Of a DNA stretch of 64,000 bases, positions 27,161-38,600 are shown in pieces. Location of the stretch: assembly GCA_963846585.1 (NCBI GenBank), contig CAWJWO010000002.1, positions 62,001 to 126,000 of the forward strand. Direction: 5' to 3'. A model generated the notes under the pieces. That model was not told the origin of the DNA and made no database searches. It saw only the letters and a program-made list of their open reading frames with translations. A program made the position numbers and the translations under genes. The stretch's first letter is position 1. Each line of letters opens with the position of its first letter. The stretch comes from JAAUTT01 sp963846585 (GTDB taxonomy: Bacteria; Bacteroidota; Bacteroidia; Bacteroidales; JAAUTT01).

Positions 27161-27805
27161 TTGGATAATGTTCTGAAAGTCATCGTAGTAGATGATCATG
27201 AATTTTTTCGTAAAGGATTGGTTTTTGTATTAAACCGCCTTAAATATGTCGAATTAATTGCAGAAGCTTCAAATGGCATTGAGTTTCTTGACATTCTTGA
27301 AAAGAATGTTCCTGATATTGTTCTTATGGATATTAGTATGCCAAACCTTAATGGTATTGAAGCTTCAAAATTGGCATTAGCTAAATACCCTGAGCTCAAA
27401 ATTATTTTATTATCTTCCCATCAGGATGAACAATTTCTGGAAGCCGGTATTGAAGCAGGTATTAAAGGATTTTTATTAAAAAATATCGATAAAGATATTC
27501 TTGATCATGCCCTTCAGGTTGTTGCACAGGATAAGCCTTTTTTTTCTGATGAATTTTTACCATACTTTACAAAACAATACCTTTCCTCAAAAAACCCTTC
27601 CCACGGCATTCATTTATCCAAACGTGAAATGGAGATACTGCATTTAATCGGAGCCGGTTTCACAAACCAGGAAATCGCTGACAAACTGTTTATCAGTTTA
27701 AGGACTGTTACTAACCATAGAGCTTCGATGTATCAAAAAACCAATACAAATAATACTGCAGGATTACTCGCTATCGCAATTAAAAATCGTTGGATTACCT
27801 TGTAA
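27161..27805 (+). CDS. NarL/LuxR-type response regulator
   Basis: A 214-residue regulator, apparently starting at TTG because no in-frame ATG precedes the conserved core. The receiver domain (1-120) has the acidic pair VVDDHEFFRKG, phospho-acceptor Asp57 in VLMDISMPNLNG, and Lys near 107. The LuxR-type helix-turn-helix (about 148-210) has LSKREMEILHLIGAGFTNQEIADKL, written here in part. It likely controls transcription after phosphorylation. No histidine kinase is adjacent. It heads a run of same-strand genes leading into the surface-protein locus, so it is a candidate regulator of that locus (inference). Confidence 0.9.
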   Translation: MDNVLKVIVVDDHEFFRKGLVFVLNRLKYVELIAEASNGIEFLDILEKNVPDIVLMDISMPNLNGIEASKLALAKYPELKIILLSSHQDEQFLEAGIEAGIKGFLLKNIDKDILDHALQVVAQDKPFFSDEFLPYFTKQYLSSKNPSHGIHLSKREMEILHLIGAGFTNQEIADKLFISLRTVTNHRASMYQKTNTNNTAGLLAIAIKNRWITL

Positions 27806-27925
27806 AAGTTGCTACTTTTACCTACTACCTATGCATGAGTTGCCTAATAAAAATTGAGTTATTCTGCTTGTTTATTATCCGAATCATCAATATACATTTG
27901 TATCAGATGTATTATAAAGAATCGG

Positions 27926-28345
27926 ATGGAATCAATTTCACAATATCATACTAACGAAAACAAGATCAAAACAATGATTATAGACGATTCGTACACAAAT
28001 CGTATGTTATTCAAAGTATTATTAGAAGATCTTGACATAGAAGTTATTGAAGCCTGTAATGCAATTAAAGCACTGAACCTTCTCAATAACATTGTCCCGC
28101 AAATTATATTGCTGGACTTAAGCCTGCCTGTTATGAACGGTATTGAATTTCTCGATGAATTAAAACTTCGGGATATTTATATTCCCGTAATAGCTATGTC
28201 AATTTATGACGATTTGGAATCTAAACGTGAAGCACTAAAACATGGAGCCAGTGATTTCCTGGTTAAACCAGTAAAACTTACTCAATTGGTGAAAAAAATA
28301 TCAAAATACATTGAATCTGACATATATATAAGAAAAACATGCTAA
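27926..28345 (+). CDS. Single-domain CheY-like response regulator
   Basis: The ATG at 27926 gives 139 residues; an upstream in-frame TTG at 27854 would add 24 unlike residues and is less likely. Receiver signatures: TMIIDDSYTNRML with the acidic pair, phospho-acceptor Asp64 in LLDLSLPVMNG, Thr/Ser replaced by Ser in AMSIYDD, and Lys114 in FLVKPVK. There is no output domain, so it must act by protein contact, as CheY does. It lies between a NarL-type regulator and secreted-protein genes and ends very near the next start, which suggests co-transcription. Confidence 0.88.
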   Translation: MESISQYHTNENKIKTMIIDDSYTNRMLFKVLLEDLDIEVIEACNAIKALNLLNNIVPQIILLDLSLPVMNGIEFLDELKLRDIYIPVIAMSIYDDLESKREALKHGASDFLVKPVKLTQLVKKISKYIESDIYIRKTC

Positions 28346-28356
28346 AAATTAATTAT

Positions 28357-29178
28357 ATGAAAACAATATTTAAAAGTTTAATTGCAATTATTGCCCTCGG
28401 GTTTGTTTCTTCAGCATCCTTAGTAGCACAAGAGCTTGGTGCAACAGGATTATATCAACAAGGATCGGATCTTAATGGTACAGGATTGTCATATGAAGGC
28501 ATTGACTCCGTAACAATTGGAGCTCAGTTGCAATATTATGTCCAGCCTTCTCCTATTATTAGTCCATCTTACACATACACAAGTCCATTAGCAAATTTGA
28601 ATTCAACTTTTGCCTGGACTGCTGCTCCCGCTGCAAGTGCAACGATAACCAGTCCCATGAACGCCACAGTATTGACAAACTGGATTAGCGTCCAATGGGT
28701 TGCTCCTGGCCCGGTTAACCTGTCAGTAGTTGAAACTGCTAATACAGGTTCCTGCCCGGGTTCCATAACCACAATACCTGTAATAGTATTGCATGTTCCG
28801 GCCATAACAGGAGGCGCTGCTCCAGCTGAACAATGTGCTGCCTCTCCTGCAGGCCTTTCGTTTACAGTACCTTTTACTTTAAGCTCTGATATAAATTCGC
28901 CCAGCACCGTAAGAGTAAACTTTACTTTATTAAATCCCGATGGATCAACATCAATTGCTGCACAAAATATCGAAGTGGTAAAATCTGCAACTTTTGTAAA
29001 TGTTACTTTACCTGCAGGATCTACTCAATTTGGACAATATAAAGTGACATTTAATGCTGTAAGTGACCGTATATCACGTAAATCGGCTATAGCAGGCACT
29101 GTTGCTTCACCAAATGTGCTTTTAACGGTTAACCCGGTTCCGACTACCGGACCAATTTATCACCTGCCAAACTTATAA
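28357..29178 (+). CDS. Small secreted surface-locus protein (paralogue A)
   Basis: The start MKTIFKSLIAIIALG at 28357 gives a clean signal peptide; an ATG six codons earlier overlaps the preceding gene by seven bases. About 273 residues. I do not recognise a named family. It has a beta-rich two-domain look. An N-terminal domain contains GIDSVTIGAQLQYYV and ISVQWVAPGPVNLSVVE. A second domain begins at an EQCAASPAG-like segment and has FNAVSDRISRKSA. It ends NPVPTTGPIYHLPNL. The next gene is a diverged paralogue with the same landmarks, and the giant protein of this locus ends alike. Exported, probably surface-bound; function unknown. Confidence 0.8.
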   Translation: MKTIFKSLIAIIALGFVSSASLVAQELGATGLYQQGSDLNGTGLSYEGIDSVTIGAQLQYYVQPSPIISPSYTYTSPLANLNSTFAWTAAPAASATITSPMNATVLTNWISVQWVAPGPVNLSVVETANTGSCPGSITTIPVIVLHVPAITGGAAPAEQCAASPAGLSFTVPFTLSSDINSPSTVRVNFTLLNPDGSTSIAAQNIEVVKSATFVNVTLPAGSTQFGQYKVTFNAVSDRISRKSAIAGTVASPNVLLTVNPVPTTGPIYHLPNL

Positions 29179-29216
29179 TTCTGACATAATATTTCAACTT
29201 AATAAAAAAATAAAAT

Positions 29217-30050
29217 ATGATAACTCTAAAATTCATTAAATCAATAACTCTTACAGTGTCAATCGTATTCTTTGCGGGGTCGATTGCAGCACAGGTTACC
29301 GGTAGTGGAACATTTAGCGCTCCAACCGGAAACAATTCAACAGACTCTGTTACTATTGGTAGCATAATGCCTTACCAGGTTACAGGTGATATACATATGC
29401 ATGCTCTTCGAAGCCTCGGAGTACTAAACGCTTCAGATTTTGACTGGAATGTGCCTGCCGGAGGTACCTTGCTTAGCAGCAGTGGAATTGGATCCCCACT
29501 TCCAACAGATACCTCAGTAAGTGTAAACTGGACTACTCCTGGTACCCGAACCATAACTACCAGGGAAGTTCCTCAGCCAGCTGCCGGACAACCTGCATTT
29601 ACCTGTGATGCCGATACACAAACATTATTTGTGGCTGTAATTGCACGCCCAACTGCTGCCTGGAATGGGTCCACAACGGCGGGAGGATGCAATATTGCCG
29701 GAACTACAGTTAATATACCTGTTTCACTAACAGGAACAGGACAATTTAACCTGTATTATAAAATTGATTTTGTGCCTTTCTCAGGATCTCCTGCTACAGT
29801 GGTCGATAAAACTACTGTTCCATTAACTTTAGGAACATACCAGTATGGAAACCAATCTGTAAATTTAAGCTATTCTATTCCTGCAGCATCTTATGGAACA
29901 TATAACGTTACAATAACCGGAATTTCTGACAGGATTTCTGTAAAGTCAGGCGTACTTTCTCAGGCATCTGATATCCCGTCCACAAATTTTGTAATTTACT
30001 CATATCCTACTCCTGCTACCGGACCGATTAACCATATAAAGAACCTTTAA
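29217..30050 (+). CDS. Small secreted surface-locus protein (paralogue B)
   Basis: A 277-residue protein with a signal peptide ending near residue 25 (GSIAAQ). It shares with its upstream neighbour the landmarks TDSVTIGSIMPYQV, VSVNWTTPGTRTITTRE, a Cys-containing second domain (GGCNIAGTTVNIPVSL), and GISDRISVKSG. It ends YPTPATGPINHIKNL, the same closing motif as the neighbour. The SVNWTTPG segment also resembles the N-terminal domain of the CHU_C protein downstream (IDVTWNNIQG), so these proteins may share a subunit-like fold (inference). Function unknown. Confidence 0.8.
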   Translation: MITLKFIKSITLTVSIVFFAGSIAAQVTGSGTFSAPTGNNSTDSVTIGSIMPYQVTGDIHMHALRSLGVLNASDFDWNVPAGGTLLSSSGIGSPLPTDTSVSVNWTTPGTRTITTREVPQPAAGQPAFTCDADTQTLFVAVIARPTAAWNGSTTAGGCNIAGTTVNIPVSLTGTGQFNLYYKIDFVPFSGSPATVVDKTTVPLTLGTYQYGNQSVNLSYSIPAASYGTYNVTITGISDRISVKSGVLSQASDIPSTNFVIYSYPTPATGPINHIKNL

Positions 30051-30074
30051 TTGTTTTATAATGAGGTGATATAA

Positions 30075-30173
30075 TTTGAGATTCGCGATTTGCGATTTAA
30101 GATTTGCGATTTTTAGGGATAATTCTAAAAGAAATCTAAAATCGCCAATCGCCAATCTGAATTCGCAAATTTT
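30075..30173. repeat. Paired inverted GCGATTT / AAATCGC repeat
   Basis: The left arm (about 30075-30115) repeats ATTCGCGATTTGCGATTTAAG. The right arm (about 30131-30173) repeats AAATCGCCAATCGCCAATC and ends ATTCGCAAATT. The arms are broadly complementary with a loop of about 15 bases. Confidence 0.75.
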
Positions 30174-30255
30174 AACACAGCCGTAAATCAAAATAACTTA
30201 ATAGTATATTTAATTAATAATAAACAAAATATATAATATAAACAAATATCCTCCA

Positions 30256-31263
30256 ATGAAGAAAGTTTTTAAATTAGCATTTCTTCTGATTAGCTTAACC
30301 TTACCCTTCTTTAAGGCAACCGGGCAAAATCTGCCGGTGGCTTGTGGAGGAAGTAAAGTTCGTTATGGAGTCACCGGATTACCAGGATCAACATTTAACT
30401 GGGTTATTGACGGAGGAACAATTAACAATAATTACAACGATTCCATAGATGTTACATGGAATAACATTCAGGGTTTACATGAAATAACAGTCACCGAATA
30501 CACGGTTAATAATTGTATTGCTGCTCCTGTTAATAATTTAGTATTGGTAAATATACCTCAGGACCCAAATCTCGGAGACCCTTTAAATATTTGCCAGGGA
30601 CAAACTGTTAATATAGGAACAAGTGTAAATTATAACCAACCATCTTTTATTTGGAATACAGGTTCTACTGTCAGTTCAATTAAAGTATCCAACCAGGGCT
30701 GGTATGAATTGCAGGTTACTGACTCGGCAGGTTGTGTTATCAAAGATTCAGTGTATTTAACTGTGAATGCCTTGCCAAATATACCATTGAGTAAGGATAC
30801 TACTTTATGTGGCGTAACTTCAATAACTCTTAACGCTGGCCAGGGAGATAATTATTATTTATGGTCTACTGGCAAAAATTCCCAGGAAATTGATGTTACT
30901 GATCCTGCAACTTATTGGGTGAAAGTTACAAGTACTAATGGCTGTGAAAAAACTGACACTATAATCGTGAATGAATGTACCGTAACAGCAAGTATAAAAA
31001 TTCCCAATGCTTTTACTCCAAATAATAACGGTCCAAATGACTACTGGGAAATTAAAGACTTGAATAATTATCCGAATGCAAGTGTAGAAATATATGACCG
31101 CTGGGGACGAATGGTTTACCAGGCAAATAACGGGTATCCATCACCAGGATGGGATGGTACATGCAGAGGTAAAAATCTTCCTATGGACTCCTACTTTTAC
31201 TTTATTAAACTTAACGATGGTTCAACATCAAACTTTAAAGGATCTGTCACTATAATCCGATAA
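30256..31263 (+). CDS. Secreted protein with gliding-motility-associated (CHU_C, type B) C-terminal domain
   Basis: A 335-residue protein with a signal peptide (to about residue 24, FKATGQ). An N-terminal PKD-like domain (about 25-105) resembles the two small paralogues upstream. Two short Ig-like modules with Cys pairs follow (starting near LNICQGQTVNIG and near DTTLCGVTSITL). The C-terminal 90 residues are a type B tail: KIPNAFTPNNNGPNDYW, VEIYDRWGRMVYQ, WDGTCRGKNLP and the end FKGSVTIIR. Type B tails are exported by type IX secretion and often use a neighbouring PorP/SprF protein, which is exactly what follows. Confidence 0.9.
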   Translation: MKKVFKLAFLLISLTLPFFKATGQNLPVACGGSKVRYGVTGLPGSTFNWVIDGGTINNNYNDSIDVTWNNIQGLHEITVTEYTVNNCIAAPVNNLVLVNIPQDPNLGDPLNICQGQTVNIGTSVNYNQPSFIWNTGSTVSSIKVSNQGWYELQVTDSAGCVIKDSVYLTVNALPNIPLSKDTTLCGVTSITLNAGQGDNYYLWSTGKNSQEIDVTDPATYWVKVTSTNGCEKTDTIIVNECTVTASIKIPNAFTPNNNGPNDYWEIKDLNNYPNASVEIYDRWGRMVYQANNGYPSPGWDGTCRGKNLPMDSYFYFIKLNDGSTSNFKGSVTIIR

Positions 31264-31286
31264 CTTTGACTATAAATTACTTACAT

Positions 31287-31318
31287 TAAAAAGTTCCGAA
31301 AAACACGGAGCTTTTTTT
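31287..31318 (+). terminator. Rho-independent terminator behind the CHU_C gene
   Basis: AAAAGTTCCG pairs with CGGAGCTTTT (one mismatch) around a 6-base loop, followed by T residues. Confidence 0.75.
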
Positions 31319-31475
31319 GCTTTATCACTTATATACTTTACAACTCAATTCTAATTCTATGTACTAAACACTATTTACCAGGCACTATTTTTCTGCTACT
31401 TTTACTTATATGAATTGCGCACTTCCCCCCAATTTAATTGAGCAATTAATCCAATTTATTAAGGTACAATACATT

Positions 31476-31483
31476 TATATTTG
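31476..31483 (+). promoter_or_regulatory. Minus-7 element (TATATTTG) for the porP/sprF-like gene
   Basis: TATATTTG fits TAnnTTTG, about 33 bases before the ATG and after the preceding terminator. The upstream element is poor. Confidence 0.45.
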
Positions 31484-31515
31484 TGATGGTGAAAAAGAAT
31501 TTATGAATTGTTAAA

Positions 31516-32499
31516 ATGAAGAAACTAATTAAAATAACGGCATTGTTGATTATTTTGATTGCAAATACAATCAAAGCCCAGCAGTTACCATTATTTAGCC
31601 AGTATTTATTTAACGGTTTTCTTATAAATCCAGCTTACGCAGGCATTGACGGATTATCAACTGTTAATGTGGTTTCACGTGAACAGTGGGAAGGGTTGCC
31701 AAATGCACCTACTACTCAGATGGTAAGTTACCAGACACGTTTATTGCCTGAAAGCTTTGTTGGTCAAAATGCAGCAGTGCGCCAAAGACTCATGTCGAAA
31801 TTCACATCCGGCAGAGTCGGCCTGGGAGTGACCGTTTACAATGATGAAACGGGAATAATTATGCGTAATGGGGCAAATTTTACATATGCTTATCATATAC
31901 CAATGGAAGAAGGTCATTTACTTTCGCTGGCTTTAACCGCCTCCATTTGCCAGTTTTCAATTGACAAATCAAGATTGGATCTTGCCAACCCTGCTGATAA
32001 TCTCGTCGATAAATATGCTCTGAATATGTTTATACCCGATGTGGGAGTTGGCATTGTATATTCTGTAAATTCATTTTATGCAGGACTGGCAGCCGATCAA
32101 TTATTTCAGGCACATTTACAATTTGGAAGTGTTCAGGATAATCAATATGAACTATACCGTCAGTTTAATCTTACAGCAGCTTACCGGTTACCAATGGATG
32201 ATAAGGGTACTATATTTGAACCCAATATATTGATAAAAACATCTGATGTAACATGGTCGACCCAAATGGACATATCAGGCAAAGTGCATTTCCCAAATGA
32301 TTTTTGGTTAGGCTTATCTTTTCGTACTGGCAGTGCACTGGTTTTTCTTACCGGAGTTGTACTCAACCAGTTTACAATTGGGTATTCTTTCGATTATAAC
32401 CTTAACAGTATGGGAAATCAAACATATGGAACACACGAAATAATGGTTGCATATAAATTTGGAAATAACCCCAGCAGGCTGAGATGGCTTAATAGATAG
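31516..32499 (+). CDS. PorP/SprF family outer-membrane protein
   Basis: The 327-residue protein has a signal peptide ending near residue 21 (TIKAQ). The typical PorP/SprF start follows: LPLFSQYLFNGFLINPAYAG, then SREQWEGLPNAPTTQ. The rest alternates like a small beta-barrel (GLGVTVYNDETG, ending MVAYKFG). Family members sit in the outer membrane and help deliver or anchor type B-tailed cargo of type IX secretion, such as SprB. Here it sits between a type B cargo gene and the giant surface-protein gene, so it is the likely anchor or export partner for one or both. Confidence 0.92.
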   Translation: MKKLIKITALLIILIANTIKAQQLPLFSQYLFNGFLINPAYAGIDGLSTVNVVSREQWEGLPNAPTTQMVSYQTRLLPESFVGQNAAVRQRLMSKFTSGRVGLGVTVYNDETGIIMRNGANFTYAYHIPMEEGHLLSLALTASICQFSIDKSRLDLANPADNLVDKYALNMFIPDVGVGIVYSVNSFYAGLAADQLFQAHLQFGSVQDNQYELYRQFNLTAAYRLPMDDKGTIFEPNILIKTSDVTWSTQMDISGKVHFPNDFWLGLSFRTGSALVFLTGVVLNQFTIGYSFDYNLNSMGNQTYGTHEIMVAYKFGNNPSRLRWLNR

Positions 32500-32500
32500 G

Positions 32501-32543
32501 TGATGAAGTGATTAAGTGATGAAGTGATTAAGTGATGAAGTGA
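32501..32543. repeat. GTGATGAAGTGATTAA tandem repeat
   Basis: Two and a half copies of a 16-base unit made of two 8-base halves follow the porP-like stop codon within a few bases. Confidence 0.85.
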
Positions 32544-32611
32544 GGCATAAAAAATATTATCTTTCGACATAATCCGGCAAAATAATATACTGATTTTTTA
32601 AAAATCAAACT

Positions 32612-35600
32612 ATGAAAAAATTATCGACTAAATCTAATTCCCGGGTAAAGAACATGGGTTTTTTATATTTATCAATAATTGTTAAAAAGATAATCCTTGT
32701 TGCTTCCCTTTTTTCAATTTCTTATATTTCATCCTTTTGCCAACCAGTTACCGCGGTAGCTTCAGGAAGCTGGAATAATCCTGCAACCTGGAATAATGAT
32801 GCCGTTCCTGGAGCAGGTGATAATGTAATTATTAATTCCGGAATAACTGTTACTGTTGATGGAATAGCCGATGTATGTTTAAGCTTAACTATTAATTCCC
32901 CAACTGTTGCTAATGGAATAACAATTAGCGGAACAAATTCCCTTGCCGTAAGTGGAGCTATAACCATGAATGCACCTGCATCTGCCGGAGTTATAAGCAC
33001 TATTTCTGTAGGCACTGGTACATTAAGCGCTGCTGGCATAGCTATACCGGGAAGTGCCGTCAATGGCGAGAATTGTATTGTTTCAGTATCCACAGGCACA
33101 ATAAATATTACTGGTAATATTACGTTTTCCGGAACTCCTGCCCAGGCACAATTTATTTTCACCGGGGCCGGTACTCTATATATTGCTGGTAACCTGGGCG
33201 GTGGTGGAACATTCACAAATTCTACCGGCATAGTAAACTTTAATGGAACAATACCACAAACTTTTGCAGGTTATAATTATAATATTTTAAAATCAAATAA
33301 TACAGCTGGTATCACTCCGGTTGCCGCACCTTCGATATCAACCCTTACCATTGCAGATTTAACCCCGGGTAGTTTATTTAACGATGGCGGCTTTACAATC
33401 ACATCTGCCAATACTCTGAATCTCAATTCCGGAACATATAATTGTACAACTGCAACATTTCCCTGGAGTACGCTTAATGCCGGCTCAGGAACTGTAAATT
33501 ATAGTTCAGCCGGTGCACAAACAATTTATAATACTACCTATGATGTTTTAACCTTATCAGGTGGCAATACTAAAACTATCCATAGTGCAGTTATTGCCAA
33601 TATTCTCAATTTTAACGGTGCAACTACATTGGCAATCGGCGCAAACAGCCTTACGGCTAATGCTGTAAACCGGAATAATGCCATTGCTGTTACCATATCT
33701 ACCGGTACATTTAATGTTAATGGAAATCTTTCGTTGACAAACTCCGACCCAATAACATTTTCCGGTGCAGGTACCATAAATGTCTCTGGGAATTTAACCT
33801 GTGGTAATATTACCTTGAATGCCGGAACGATGAACATCACGGGAATATTATCCTGTGCTGCCTTAACAGGTAATTCCGGAATTATTAATATAGGAGGCAA
33901 TTTTAATCCAACAACATACACAATAAATACAAGTACTGTTAATTATAACTCTTCTTCAGCTCAAAATATAACAGGTATTGGATATTTCAACCTTGTAAGT
34001 TCAGGTGGAGGGTCAAAATCCCTGCAAGGCAATACCACTGTTGCAGGTAACTTAAATCTTAATTCTGGTGTAATACAATTAAGCAATTACAACCTTACAT
34101 TAACCGGTACTACAGGATTACTTCAAATAACCGGGTCTTTCAGTAATACAAATATGATAGAAACAAATGGTAACGGTTTACTTATATTCTCTAATGCTAA
34201 TTTAATTGGTGCCGATCTTAACGGAACCTATCCTGTAGGTAATATTGGTGCAGGCAGTAATCCGGATTACAACCCGGTACTTATTTCAGGCTTGACGGGT
34301 GCTGCTGCCAACAGAACATTTAGTATAGGTGTGTATACAGGCCAGCTATTTGTGGATGGTATAAACCGTTATTGGTTAATTAACCAAACTGGCGTAACAG
34401 GTACTCCATCATTATCTTTTACTTATGTAACAACTGAATCTTCAAGTGACTTTACAAAATATCAGCCATATACAAATATTTCAGGTTCCTGGGCACTGGC
34501 ACCTTCTGCTTCAGCAACCGGAATTAACCCTGTTACATCTGTATTAACCGCCGCTTTGCCCACAACAAGTGAATGGACAGCCTCTATTCCGGGTGCTTTT
34601 TATTCTTATCAGTCAGGTAACTGGAACAACCCAACTACCTGGACCAACGATCCCAGCGGTACAACTTTAATAAATCCCCTTAATACATATCCAGGTGACC
34701 TGGATGCTGTTACAATTTTGCCTGGACGTACAGTTACTCTTACTGCCAACGTTACCTCCGCCAGCAATAATATTACTATAAATGGAGGAGGATTCCTTAA
34801 TCTCTCTAACTACCAGTTTACAAATAGCTTGTTGTCATTAGGCGGTCAGGGAACACTTCAGATAAGCCCATCTAACCCTGTCACCGGATATTTTCCCGTT
34901 GTTACAACAAATACATTTATTAATACAGGTGGTGGCACTGTCGAATATGATGTAAATACAAATTTACCTTTGAGCCCCGTTAATTATAATAATCTTACAA
35001 TAAATTCACCAACAGGTATTGTTACTTTAGTAAGCAATATAAGTTTAAATGGAAATTTATGGATTGAACAGGGAACATTTCAAATAAATGATAATATTTC
35101 AGCCATAAGAAGGCAGTTAACAATAAACGGAAATGTGACCGTTAATACCGGCGCCTCTTTTACGGTTGGAACCGGAAATACAACTACAACTACCGTTCCT
35201 ACCGGCATTAATACCACAGTTGCAGGACCTTTTATTAATTATTATGACGGAGAATCGCACAGGGTTGTTGTAAATGGAAATTTTATAAATAATGGAACTG
35301 TGAGGTTTACTAACCAAACTTATCCTACATTTAATGCTTTCCCTTCAAATGGTATTGCTACCGTATATTTCAGAGGCTCGACAAATAACACTCTTACCTG
35401 TAACGGTATTACCGATTTTTATAACTTCATCCTCGATAAAGGAACCGATCAGACTTATTTACTCACGGTATATTCCTCTGCCTTTAATAATTGCAGGTTG
35501 TTTGGAGCCAATACTGCCATCTTTGATATTTCAATGGGTGCTTCAAATGCTAATCCAAACCTTAAAAAAGCATTATGGGTACGTAACGGTACATTAAACC

Positions 35601-38600
35601 TTACCGGATTAATTGCCATTCCTTCCCTTACTGAAGGCTCTGTTGCCTCTGCAACCACAGGTGTTCCTTCAAGTGATTATTTTATCCCTTCCAATGGTGC
35701 TATTGTACTTAATGATCCATTTGTTATTATATTAGCTACTGCTGATGATACTACCGAAGTAAATGCTGCCTATGGCCTTTCCGGAGGTAATGGTGCCTTA
35801 TATGGCATTAACGCCTCAGGGGCAGGAAGCGGTCTTTCCATACTAGGTAATTTACAGGTGAACAATGGATATCTTTCAACACGCGAATCTTCAGGTATAC
35901 TATACTGGAGCTATGCCTCAGGCCAATTTATAATAAACGGGGGTACCGTGGATACAAAACAGTTCCACAACCCTGAAGGAGGTGCTACAGGACTTATTTC
36001 ATATTCTCAGACCGGAGGTAATGTGATATTCCGCGGTCGTTTTAAGAATACTATTAATTACACATCCGTTGCCAGTCTCACTAATCCTGTTATCAACACA
36101 GCAAGGGATATCAACGGTGGTACCGATGCCACTGCAGGAATAGGAACATTCAGTATTAACAGCAACGCAGGTAACGGCTTTGCAATGTCTGGAGGTACTA
36201 TGACTTTTTATGATGTCTGTGGTACTGCTTCCCCAACTGATGCAGTCTATATTGGATGCCCGACTTCAAATATCAATGTAACGGGCGGAACAATTCAGGT
36301 TATTCCTACAACCGGCACACTTTTGCCCGATGCAGTTTATATAATAAATACCCTTGCTCCAATTGGTAACCTCAACATTAACCAGGCAAGTGGAAATTCA
36401 AAGGTACAATTAAATACAAACATAACAGTATTACAGAATCTTACGCTTCAATCAGGAACCTTTGATGCTAATATGTTTAATGTCGGAATCGGGGGTAATT
36501 TTTCCATTGCTTCCGGTACAAACTATTTATGTACAGGTTCCAGCGCTAACCGGACAATATTCAACGGTACCGGAACTCAGACTTTTACCATAAACCTTAA
36601 TTCCCCGCTGGCATTAAACAGATTAATTCTCAGAAAGTCATCTGCCAGTACTTTGGTATTTGCAGGTACTCAAAATACTGTCAACCTTGCTGATTCCCTT
36701 ATGATCGTAACAGGTAAGCTTAATGACAATGGCAATGTGATCAATGCTTCTGGAGGGATTTACAATGCAGGTAATGAATATGGTACAGGGAAAATAGCCA
36801 TGGTGGGTACAAACCCCCAGACAATAGATGGTAACGGATCAGGTATATTTAACAACCTCGACATAAACAATACCAATTCGTCAAATTCCCCTGTTTCGTT
36901 AACTGCAGCTATTACGTTAAACGGTACTTTAAACCTGGCATTAAACAAAATATTTACTATAGGTACATTCAATTTATTGATATCTTCAACTGGATCAATC
37001 ACTTCAATTCCTGGCTTTAGCAATACATGTTTTATTCAGGCAAATGGTAAAGTTGGTGACGGAGGTATTACAAAAGTATACACAAATACTACTCCTTTTA
37101 CATTTCCTTTAGGAGCTTTCTCAACAAACAGACCAGCATCATATGCATATACACCAGCAACAATAGGCTTTACAATTGCCCCATCAGTATATGGTTCTTT
37201 GACAGTGATTCCGGTTGGAATTGAAGACCCTAACACTACAACAAAAAATTTAAGCCTTACATATTATTGGCATGTAGTTTCTTCAGGATTTACCCTAACC
37301 CCTAATTCTGTTACACAAAGTTACACATTTGCTCCTGCTGATGTAAATTCAACTTTAAGTAAATATGTTCCTGCACGTTTTAATAATGCAAACTTCACAT
37401 GGACATCAGGCACAACAGGCAGTATAAACACTTCTACTTACACTATGGGTCTTGGTCCAGGTGATCCGTTTTTTTATAATGTAAGCTACCTTGATGGTGA
37501 TTATACAGCTGGAAATAATAATCCGGTCAATCCTTTTGGTACTCCAAAAATATTTTATAGTTATCATTGTCCGGCCCCTGCAGGAGGCCTATGGGACAAT
37601 TCTGCAATTTGGTCATTGGCCAGCCATACTGTTTATAGTAATCCATCAAATATTGTGCCTGGTGCTATTGACATTGTTATTATAGGTAATAAAGATTCCG
37701 TTTATTTAGGCAGACCTGTTGGAGCAACTCAATATACTGCACAAAATTTTGATGTCAGAAATTGTGCCACTTTAATAATAGAAAGCGGATCAGCTTTGGA
37801 CATTGGTTATAATACTAATTGTAACTTCAATGTAGTTGCAAACAATACTTTAAATTCCCTGGGTAACGGCGATTTCCGATTAACAACTTCTTGGAATTCA
37901 GGAAGTACATTCTTGTTTCCATTAGGAGATTTTTCATCATTTAATCAAAATCTAGGTACAGAAGTATTATATTCTACCAATAACAATGCAGGAACTACCT
38001 TTTGGTTACCTCAGACAGTTAATAGTTATGGAAATTTAATCATTTCACCACTTGGAGGCTCTAATATAATATTTGGGAACCTAAGTATAAATGTTTTTGG
38101 TAATGTTACTATTAATGGAACAGATCCAACATCCTGGTTTCTTCCTACATGGAACAGTAATTATCCTACACCTCCTGCTTTACCTGTTACTAAAACGATA
38201 AAAATAAATGGTAATTTAATATTAAATGGTGGAGCTTTTGGTTGGTATGGAGGTGGAACTGGTGGAGCTCAAAATTTGATAGTAAACGGAAATATTATTA
38301 TAGGAGCATTGTCAGGAATTGATGTTTGGTCTGGTAATACAAGCCAATCGATATCGATAGGAGGAAATTTAATTAATAATACCACTGGAACATACTACGG
38401 TGATGGGTATTCATATAGCCGATGCAATTTTACCAATGCTCCGGTTACTTTTTTTGGAAATTTTTCATCAACCATATCAAATACTTCCGGAACACCAGTT
38501 ACAATGTTTGGCAATGTTACAATTAATAAAGGTAATTCACAAGCAACAACTTTGACATGTAATGTTGGAGGAACACTTACAACTCCAGCAGATAACTGGC

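Noticed and set aside
27854..27925. Upstream TTG start giving a 163-residue form of the CheY-like regulator
   Set aside because: The added 24 residues are unlike a receiver domain, and a good ATG at 27926 gives the normal length.
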